Shown here: positions 7,726 through 14,221 of the stretch, piece after piece
Layout: each line of letters starts with the position of its first letter
How positions within the stretch are numbered: position 1 is the first letter of the stretch
DNA from: Xanthomonas vasicola
Lineage (GTDB): Bacteria > Pseudomonadota > Gammaproteobacteria > Xanthomonadales > Xanthomonadaceae
DNA: 64,000 nucleotides
Direction of reading: 5' to 3'
Assembly: GCF_000772705.2 (NCBI RefSeq)
Contig: NZ_JSBW02000002.1
Span: forward strand, 186,001-250,000
The notes under the pieces: generated by a model
What the model was told of the DNA's origin: nothing
What the model saw: only the letters and a program-made list of their open reading frames with translations
Database searches by the model: none
Translations under genes and position numbers: made by a program

Positions 7726-8721
7726 TCAGTCCGATGTTGGCATAGGACAAGACTTTGAGCCCTGGAATATGGAAACCGCCTTTGCTCTCATCTCCGGACC
7801 GCAGAACTCATGCATATCTAGCATTTCAATCAATGCATCAACCTGCGCCTCACTTCGGCTTTGCAACGCCAGAAGCTTCTCAATCTGCTCTTTAGAAAGG
7901 TATTTGCCAATATATGCGTAAGGATTAGCATCCTTTGGAGCGTGTGTGAGGAGCATGTTCCAAAGTAATTTTTTTCGAATTCCGCGAAGGACCCGCTTAT
8001 AATAAAGGTAAGGCTGATATGTCTCAGCATACCGAGAGAGAACCTCGCCCCAATGCCAAGAGTAAAACCTGTGGACGCACTTTCGATACTGAGAAAAAAT
8101 ATGGCGAACATCAACCGGGTCGGAAGATTTTGCTATGTACTCTTTAGCACCGGTATTCCAACCAGTCCATCTAAAAAGCTCTTTCTGCGTTATGAAAAAT
8201 CGGACTTCACGTGCTCTAGTCTCAAAATCATGGATGATGTTCCAGTTAGCTTCCGCAACTCTCCAGTGCGTGTTGTAGTTCCGAAATCCCTGAAGAAATG
8301 CATGAAGACCGCTAGGGAACACTTCCCCCTTTTTATCGAGGTAGCCATTAACCGGATACTTTTCTTGGAAAGAACGCGCGTGATCAACCAGAGTCATTAG
8401 AGAGGAAGTGCAATTGAAAATGCACTTTTTCACCTCTCTCGTGTGGTTATCAGCTTGACTGGAGTTAACTTGTCGCCAAAAAGCGGCATCCCTACTGCGA
8501 TCCGCAAAAACGCTTATCTCATCGAATAGTTCCGTCGCGGACTGCTGAAAGATCCATATTGTGTCTTGTAGATCACTCAGCGAGCGCCACAATTGACCAC
8601 CTGCGGTTTCATCAATAACTTCTGGCGTTCTTACGAAATTTTTAAAGTAAGCCTCCTCGATCACTTCGCGAGACCAAGGCTGCGACTCGTTCTCAAGTAG
8701 GCTTAACTCTGTTGATAGCAT
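7726..8721 (-). CDS. Large helical protein with HEPN-like R-N-x3-H motif, orphan
   Basis: A 331-aa protein with no recognised family name. It is almost entirely helical in character, rich in Glu, Lys, Trp and aromatic residues. Residues 147-152 read RNYNTH inside the context LQGFRNYNTHWRV, resembling the catalytic Rx4H of HEPN-fold RNases in hypothetical proteins of defence islands. Codon use and base composition are much richer in A+T than the flanking nrdB and flavodoxin genes, which it separates; this looks like an insertion into a conserved ribonucleotide reductase locus. The ATG at 8721 has only a weak ribosome-binding site (AGG at -5). No partner gene is visible. Function is unknown. 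Confidence 0.7.
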   Translation of the reverse strand: MLSTELSLLENESQPWSREVIEEAYFKNFVRTPEVIDETAGGQLWRSLSDLQDTIWIFQQSATELFDEISVFADRSRDAAFWRQVNSSQADNHTREVKKCIFNCTSSLMTLVDHARSFQEKYPVNGYLDKKGEVFPSGLHAFLQGFRNYNTHWRVAEANWNIIHDFETRAREVRFFITQKELFRWTGWNTGAKEYIAKSSDPVDVRHIFSQYRKCVHRFYSWHWGEVLSRYAETYQPYLYYKRVLRGIRKKLLWNMLLTHAPKDANPYAYIGKYLSKEQIEKLLALQSRSEAQVDALIEMLDMHEFCGPEMRAKAVSIFQGSKSCPMPTSD

Positions 8722-8761
8722 GACCTGTCGTCCCTGCTGTGCGTGTGCACAGATTTATCGG

Positions 8762-9805
8762 TTACAAATCATCAAACCCGTTATCCGAATTGGTCTTCTT
8801 GTAAGACGCATTCCGCATCTCGAAGAAATCGGTCTTGGTCTCGGTGAAGTTGTCGGCGTAGGCCTTGATCCACGGCATCACGTTGTCGTTGGCGCCTTCG
8901 TACAGTTTCTCGATGCCGAGCATGCCGGCCATCTTGTTGGCGCGGTACTTCACGTAGCGGATCATCTCGTCCACGTCGATGCCGTCGATGCCGTCCAGCA
9001 CTTCGGCAGTCCACACCGTTTCCAGGTCGATCGCGTGTTCAAAGGCCTTGTGCACGTAGTCGGTGAGCTGGTCGCCCTGCAGCGCCTGGTTCTCGCCGAT
9101 GATGGCGCGAATCAGTTCGCTGATGAACTTCGAATGCGCCAGTTCGTCGCGGTTGATGAAGCTGATGATCTTGCCGGTGCCGGTCATGCGGTTCTGGCGG
9201 ACCAGGTTGTAGAAATACGCAAAGCCGGAATAAAAGTTGATGCCTTCCAGGATCGAGGACTGGATCAACGCGCGGATCAGCGTTTCGGCCGTCTTGTCGC
9301 GCATGAAGTCTTCGTAGGCGCCCATGATCGGCGCATTGCGCTTGATGATGGTCGGGTGCGTGCGCGCGATTTCGAACACGCGGTTCTGGTCGGCCAGACC
9401 GGTGATCGAGGCCAGCACGTAGCTGTAGCTCTCGTTATGAATCACTTCCTGCTGGCCGATGATGGCGGCATTGGCATGCGCGGCCGGGTCGGTGATGTAT
9501 TCGGCGACGTTGTAGATGAAACGCGTCTGCGGCGAATCCAGCGTGGCCAGCAAACCGATGATCGAATCGTAGGCATTCTTTTCGCGCGCCGACAGCTCGT
9601 TGTACTGGCGCGCGTCGCCCTTCATGTCCACCTCGTCGGGGATCCAGAAGTTGGTCGACAGTTCCTTGTAGGCCCGATAGAAAGACGGGTACGGAATGTC
9701 GTTCCAATTAAGGATGCCCGAGGTCTGACCATTGATGATGCTGGTCGAACGGTTCGGGTGACGCGGCTCAAGAATTTTGATGCGTTCAAGCGGTGTTGCG
9801 GACAT
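8762..9805 (-). CDS. nrdB: Ribonucleoside-diphosphate reductase, beta (radical) subunit
   Basis: Small subunit of aerobic class I ribonucleotide reductase; it houses the di-metal centre and the tyrosyl radical used by NrdA to reduce ribonucleotides. The 347-aa protein starts at the ATG at 9805 (MSATPLERIK). All metal ligands are visible by comparison with E. coli R2: Asp90, Glu120, His123, Glu187, Glu221 and His224, and the radical tyrosine is Tyr127 in EVIHNESY. The extreme C-terminus (NGFDDL) is the peptide that docks on NrdA. It follows nrdA on the same strand after 175 bp that contain two strong hairpins. Presence of the tyrosine argues against a tyrosine-less class Ic enzyme. Confidence 0.96.
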   Translation of the reverse strand: MSATPLERIKILEPRHPNRSTSIINGQTSGILNWNDIPYPSFYRAYKELSTNFWIPDEVDMKGDARQYNELSAREKNAYDSIIGLLATLDSPQTRFIYNVAEYITDPAAHANAAIIGQQEVIHNESYSYVLASITGLADQNRVFEIARTHPTIIKRNAPIMGAYEDFMRDKTAETLIRALIQSSILEGINFYSGFAYFYNLVRQNRMTGTGKIISFINRDELAHSKFISELIRAIIGENQALQGDQLTDYVHKAFEHAIDLETVWTAEVLDGIDGIDVDEMIRYVKYRANKMAGMLGIEKLYEGANDNVMPWIKAYADNFTETKTDFFEMRNASYKKTNSDNGFDDL

Positions 9806-9877
9806 GGTTTCTACTCGTGTTTCAGGCGTCGCACACGCGTACAGCAGGGACGACGGCAACAATCGTTCTGGAGGAAA

Positions 9878-9896
9878 GCCCCCTGAGTCAGGGGGC
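9878..9896. repeat. Inverted repeat between nrdA and nrdB
   Basis: GCCCCCTGA-GTCAGGGGGC is a near-perfect palindrome in the nrdA-nrdB spacer. With no T-run after it on the minus strand, it is more likely an mRNA-stability hairpin or partial attenuator than a full terminator. Confidence 0.5.
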
Positions 9897-9937
9897 GCGC
9901 CGAAGGCGCAGGGTGTGGATGCTGGTGAAGCAGGGTC

Positions 9938-9960
9938 CACGGTTCGCAACGCGAACCGTG
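9938..9960. repeat. Hairpin just downstream of the nrdA stop
   Basis: A perfect 10-bp inverted repeat (CACGGTTCGC, three-base AAC loop, GCGAACCGTG) begins about 20 bases after the nrdA stop codon on the minus strand. No uridine tract follows. It could protect the 3' end of the nrdA message or tune nrdA:nrdB expression. Confidence 0.5.
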
Positions 9961-9980
9961 GAAGCGAAGCGCGAATGCGC

Positions 9981-12464
9981 TTAGCTACTGCACCACTCAC
10001 ACTCACTGATGTCGATGTCGTTGGAACGCACGTAGTACGTGGTCTTCAACCCTTCGCGCCAGGCCGTCATGTGCAGGTCCAGCAGCGTGCTCGCACGGAT
10101 GGTGCTGGGCACGTAGAAGTTGAAGCTGATCGACTGGTCCACGTGACGCTGACGACGGGCGTTCTGGCGCACGCTGGCGAACTGGTCGACCTTGTAGGCG
10201 CCCTTTTCGTAGTACGGCCAGGTTTCCAGCGACAGGCCAGGCGCGGCAACCGGACGCCGGAAGTCCTTCTTTTCTTCGTAGTAGAACGCGCTGTAGATCG
10301 GGTCGATTGAGGCGGTGGAACCGGCAATCTGCGCGGTGCTCATGTTCGGTGCAACCGCCAGCATCCACGCATTGCGCACGCCATTGACCGCCACCTGGGC
10401 CGACAGTTCCAGCCATTGCGGGCTGTTGTAGTCGCGTGCACGGAAGTACTCCCCGTTGTGCCAGTCGCTGCCGCGGAACACGCTGTAGGTGCCCTTTTCC
10501 TTGGCCAGCTCCATGCTCGCCTGGATGGTCAGGTAGTTGATGCGCTCATACAGCTCATCGCTGTAATCCTCGGCTTCCTTGGCATTCCAGTGGATGGCCT
10601 TCTGCGCGAGCAGATGATGCCAACCGAAGGTGCCAAGACCAATCGCGCGGTATTTCTGGTTGGTGATGGTGGCCTGCGGTACCGGCAACTGGTTCAGATC
10701 GATCACGTTGTCGAGCATGCGCACCTGGATCGGGATCAACCGTTCCAGCACGTCGGCGCCCAGCAGATCGGCCTGGTCGGCCTGCACTGTGATCGCGCGG
10801 CCCAGGTTGATCGAAGACAGGTTGCACACGACGAAGTCGCCCGCCTTCTTGGTGGTGACGATCTGATTGCCGCTGATGATCTCCTGCATCATCCGCGTCG
10901 GGCTCATGTTCTGCAGGATCTCGGTGCACAGGTTGGACGAATAGACCATGCCCTCGTGCTTGTTCGGGTTCTTGCGATTGACTTCATCGCGATAGAACAT
11001 GAACGGATTGCCGGTTTCCAACTGGCTGACCATGATGCGCTTGAAGATTTCGATCGCCTTGACCGTCTTGCGCGTGATGCGCTCGTCGGCGACGACTTCT
11101 TCGTACTTGCGGCGGAAGCTGCTGTTGGCGTCGCCCTTCTTCTCGTCGTAGAAATCCTGCAGATACCAGCCCTTGATCCGCTTCACTTCGTGCGGGTCGA
11201 ACAGGTACCAGTCGCCGCGACGCTCGACCGCTTCCATGAACAGGTCGGGGATGCACACCGAGGTGAACACGTCGTGCGCGCGCAGACGCTGGTCGCCGTT
11301 ATTCAGGCGCAGGTCCAGGAACGCTTCGATGTCGCGGTGGAAGATGTCCAGATAGACCGCGATGGCGCCCTTGCGCTGGCCCAGCTGGTCCACCGACACG
11401 GCGGTGTTGTTGAGCTGCTTGATCCACGGCACCACGCCGCCGGACGAGTTGGACACACCACGGATCGCCGAGCCCGACGAACGCACATAGCCCAGGTAGG
11501 CGCCCACGCCGCCGCCGTGCTTGGACACGCGCGCCACGTCGGTGTTGGAGTCGTAGATACCCTGCAGGCTGTCGTCGACGGTGTCGATGAAGCAGCTGGA
11601 CAGCTGGCCGCCGACCTTGCCGGCATTGGCCAGCGTCGGCGTTGCCACCGTCATGTAGAGGTTGGACAGCGCCCAATAAGCCTCGCCGACCAGCTGCATG
11701 CGGCGCTCGCGGCTGCCCTTGCCGGTGCCGATCTCGTCCTGCATCAGGTACAGCGCAATCGTCAGCCAGCGCTCCTGCGGCAGTTCGAACACGCCACGCG
11801 AGCTATCGGTGGCCAGGTAACGCGTGGCCAGCAGGTACAGGCCGTTATAGGCGAACAGCTTGTCGCGCTCGGGCTCGATCATCTTGCCGGCTTCGATCAG
11901 TTCGTCCTTGGAATAGCGGCGCAGGATGTCGTTGGAATAGACATTGCGGTCGGCCAGGCTTTCCTGCAGGCCGACGAACGAGCCGTACTTCTGGCTGGCG
12001 TCGTAGAAACGGTTGCGGCTGGCGCGCTTGTACAGGCGGCGCAGGTACAGACGCGCAGCGAAGTGTTCCCACTCCGGGGTGGTCAGATCGACGCGGGCTT
12101 CGGCCTCGCGGATCAGGTGGTCGACCAGGTCGTCGGCGTTGACGCTGTCCTTGCGCTCGACAAAGCCGAACACCGAGCGCTTGTAGTCAGCCACGTCCAG
12201 CTGCGGGAACTCGGCATGGATCTGGTCGATGGCGCGATTCAGGCGCTCCGGCTCGAACGGAATCTTGCGATTGCCCGCTTCTTTCGTAATCCAGGTAGAG
12301 ACGTTTTGTTCTTCGATGGTCTGTGCGTGCATTGCAATGGCTTGGCGGGGCGGCGGCACGATGTCCGACGGGTCGATCAATTCCGGCGCGCAGGCGGGCG
12401 CGGCAACGCTGGTGGGTGTTGCGGTACCGGCGGCGATCGCGGCAAGGGTGTCGTTGGTGGTCAT
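9981..12464 (-). CDS. nrdA: Ribonucleoside-diphosphate reductase, alpha (catalytic) subunit
   Basis: Catalytic subunit of class I ribonucleotide reductase, 827 aa, converting NDPs to dNDPs. An ATP-cone allosteric domain lies near the N-terminus (STWITKEAGNRKIPFEPERL, about residues 50-70). Active-site cysteines are visible in QLSSCFIDTVDD, SSNLCTEIL (thiyl radical cysteine) and DFVVCNLSSINL, and the C-terminal redox pair is in CEWCSS at the very end. The ATG at 12464 is preceded by GGAGG at ideal distance. The ORF could extend further upstream but without any conserved sequence. Expression is probably controlled by NrdR, since two NrdR-type boxes flank the promoter around 12800-12845. A leader of about 330 nt separates promoter and start. 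Confidence 0.96.
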   Translation of the reverse strand: MTTNDTLAAIAAGTATPTSVAAPACAPELIDPSDIVPPPRQAIAMHAQTIEEQNVSTWITKEAGNRKIPFEPERLNRAIDQIHAEFPQLDVADYKRSVFGFVERKDSVNADDLVDHLIREAEARVDLTTPEWEHFAARLYLRRLYKRASRNRFYDASQKYGSFVGLQESLADRNVYSNDILRRYSKDELIEAGKMIEPERDKLFAYNGLYLLATRYLATDSSRGVFELPQERWLTIALYLMQDEIGTGKGSRERRMQLVGEAYWALSNLYMTVATPTLANAGKVGGQLSSCFIDTVDDSLQGIYDSNTDVARVSKHGGGVGAYLGYVRSSGSAIRGVSNSSGGVVPWIKQLNNTAVSVDQLGQRKGAIAVYLDIFHRDIEAFLDLRLNNGDQRLRAHDVFTSVCIPDLFMEAVERRGDWYLFDPHEVKRIKGWYLQDFYDEKKGDANSSFRRKYEEVVADERITRKTVKAIEIFKRIMVSQLETGNPFMFYRDEVNRKNPNKHEGMVYSSNLCTEILQNMSPTRMMQEIISGNQIVTTKKAGDFVVCNLSSINLGRAITVQADQADLLGADVLERLIPIQVRMLDNVIDLNQLPVPQATITNQKYRAIGLGTFGWHHLLAQKAIHWNAKEAEDYSDELYERINYLTIQASMELAKEKGTYSVFRGSDWHNGEYFRARDYNSPQWLELSAQVAVNGVRNAWMLAVAPNMSTAQIAGSTASIDPIYSAFYYEEKKDFRRPVAAPGLSLETWPYYEKGAYKVDQFASVRQNARRQRHVDQSISFNFYVPSTIRASTLLDLHMTAWREGLKTTYYVRSNDIDISECEWCSS

Positions 12465-12796
12465 GCGTCCTCCATGCGTAGGCACACGAACCTGCCGGAG
12501 AGCAGGCGACAGCCGAGCGGCGTCCAGACGGCATTGGCGACACGCCACGCACAGCGCGCAGGCCATCGCCCGCGGCGGCATCATCCACCAATGTCCCTGA
12601 ACTCCCACGGCCGCCATCACGCGGTGTGCTGTCGCATGATGGTGTTTTGGTGGCAACGCGCTGCCGTCATCGGGCCGGAAGCGACCGCGGCAATGCCGGG
12701 GCGCGTACAGGTCGCTGAGATGGGAGCCGCAGGCGACATTGCGCTTGCGCGTCGCCTTCGTCTAAACGGTGCCACTTGGTGGCGGTCACCACCGAA

Positions 12797-12812
12797 CCCC
12801 AAGATAGTGGGG
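12797..12812. promoter_or_regulatory. NrdR box, proximal
   Basis: CCCCAAGATAGTGGGG is a palindromic 16-mer similar to NrdR binding sites and overlaps the -10 element of the nrdA promoter. Its centre is 32 bp from that of the second box, the three-helical-turn spacing characteristic of NrdR box pairs. Confidence 0.65.
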
Positions 12813-12829
12813 TACCCCCGGGGGGTCAA
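12801..12829 (-). promoter_or_regulatory. nrdA promoter
   Basis: On the minus strand TTGACC (12829-12824) and TATCTT (12806-12801) are separated by exactly 17 bp, an excellent sigma-70 promoter. Both hexamers overlap NrdR boxes, as expected for NrdR repression of ribonucleotide reductase genes. Transcription should start near 12794, giving a leader of about 330 nt before nrdA. Confidence 0.7.
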
Positions 12830-12844
12830 CACCAAATATGCCAA
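12829..12844. promoter_or_regulatory. NrdR box, distal
   Basis: ACACCAAATATGCCAA resembles the NrdR consensus half (ACAC and central ATAT) and overlaps and extends upstream of the -35 of nrdA. Weaker palindrome than the proximal box. Confidence 0.6.
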
Positions 12845-13072
12845 AATTGCGGTGAGCCTTGCAGGACAACGGGCTGCGCTGACGAGCGGTCGCTTCGCGC
12901 AGCGGAAGGACGCATACGACTGCGCAGGTCAAGTCAGGAGGGTCCTGATCCGCGAACCGCATTCACCCGCCGTCGACACCAAGCATGCTAGCGATCGCGC
13001 TTTTTAAGCTGCCGCCCGCCTTATCCGGTGTCGCCGGCCTTGCAGCAGAGGCACCACCTTGCCGGTGACCTC

Positions 13073-14116
13073 TCAGATCTCGGTCGGCCCGAGATGGTGG
13101 CGCTTGCGGTAGCGGATCGACGACCACACCGAGGCGGCGATGAAGGCCACGCCGATCAGGCCGGTCAGCACTTCCGGCACGTGGTAGACGGTGCCCACCA
13201 GCATGATGATCGCCAGCACGCCGATGGCGTAGTGGGCGCCATGCTCCAGGAACACGAACTCGTCCAGGGTGCCCTTGTGCACCAGGTAGACTGTCATCGA
13301 GCGCACGAACATTGCGCCGATCGCCAGGCCCAGCATGATGATCACCACGTCGCGGGTGATGGCGAATGCGCCGATCACACCGTCGAACGAGAACGAGGCG
13401 TCCAGCACTTCCAGATACAAAAAGGCCGCAATGCCCGAACGCTTGGCCGGGCCCATGCCACCGTCTTCGCTCTCTTCGGCTTCGAACAGCGCATCCACGC
13501 TGCCGACCAGCAGATACAGCAGGATGCCGCCCAAACCAGCGAACAGCACGCTCTGGAAGATGCCATCGGGCAGGAACAGTTTGGTACCCAGCAGCACCGA
13601 AACCGCCACGATCACCGACATCGCATCGGCCTTGCCGAGCTTGCCGACCAGCCGCTCCACCGGGCCGAGCCAATGCAGCTTGCGCTCCTGGTCGAACAGG
13701 AAATTTAGGAACACCAGCAGCAGGAACATGCCACCGAAGGCGGCGATGGACGGGTAGTTGTCGGTCAGCACCTGGCTGTAGCGTTCCGGCTCCTTCAGCG
13801 CCATCTGCATCACCGGCGCCAGGCCCATGCCGGTGGCCACCGACACGATCACGATCGGGAACACCAGGCGCATGCCGAATACGGCAATCAGGATGCCCAC
13901 CGTCAGGAACAATTTTTGCCAGAACGCGTTCATGTGCTTGAGCACGCCGGCGTTGACCACCGCGTTGTCGAACGACAACGACACTTCCAGCACGCTCAGC
14001 ACCAGGCACAGCCACAGCGCCTGCCACAGCCCCATTGAGGTGGTGTGTCCCCACCAGGCGGCCACGCTCAGGCAGACGGCGGCAACCAACAACGACATTC
14101 TGAACTCGCGAAACAT
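13073..14116 (-). CDS. DUF475 (TerC-related) integral membrane protein
   Basis: A 347-aa polytopic membrane protein with roughly nine hydrophobic segments. The signature LEVSLSFDNAVVNAG near residue 42 and its pseudo-repeat YLEVLDASFSFDGVIGAF near residue 210 carry acidic residues inside helices, as in TerC/DUF475 proteins, where they form the metal-binding site; relatives of the TerC superfamily export manganese or support tellurite resistance. The start at 14116 (MFREFRMSLL) has a GGGAG motif upstream. It is in the same direction as pat upstream (105 bp apart) but may have its own promoter. The transported ion is not established. Confidence 0.85.
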   Translation of the reverse strand: MFREFRMSLLVAAVCLSVAAWWGHTTSMGLWQALWLCLVLSVLEVSLSFDNAVVNAGVLKHMNAFWQKLFLTVGILIAVFGMRLVFPIVIVSVATGMGLAPVMQMALKEPERYSQVLTDNYPSIAAFGGMFLLLVFLNFLFDQERKLHWLGPVERLVGKLGKADAMSVIVAVSVLLGTKLFLPDGIFQSVLFAGLGGILLYLLVGSVDALFEAEESEDGGMGPAKRSGIAAFLYLEVLDASFSFDGVIGAFAITRDVVIIMLGLAIGAMFVRSMTVYLVHKGTLDEFVFLEHGAHYAIGVLAIIMLVGTVYHVPEVLTGLIGVAFIAASVWSSIRYRKRHHLGPTEI

Positions 14117-14221
14117 TGACACTCCCAGGCGGGCCGAGACGACAGCCGGAGCAACGGGCAAGGCGAAGCCTGGCAGATCCGGCGTGCGGTGGAGGATGGG
14201 GGACCGCGGCGTGACACAACG

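Larger units (their letters stand above)
12465..13072. other. nrdA leader and upstream intergenic region
   Basis: This 608-bp stretch has no convincing gene. The part 12465-12794 would be the long 5' leader of nrdA; I see no known riboswitch in it. The part 12845-13072 lies between the nrdA promoter and the stop codon of the DUF475 gene and shows no clear terminator. Confidence 0.5.

Noticed and set aside
10416..13007. Very long plus-strand open frame (863 codons) opposite nrdA
   Set aside because: It mirrors the nrdA coding strand; the translation has no conserved motifs and is a GC-rich antisense shadow of a confidently identified gene.
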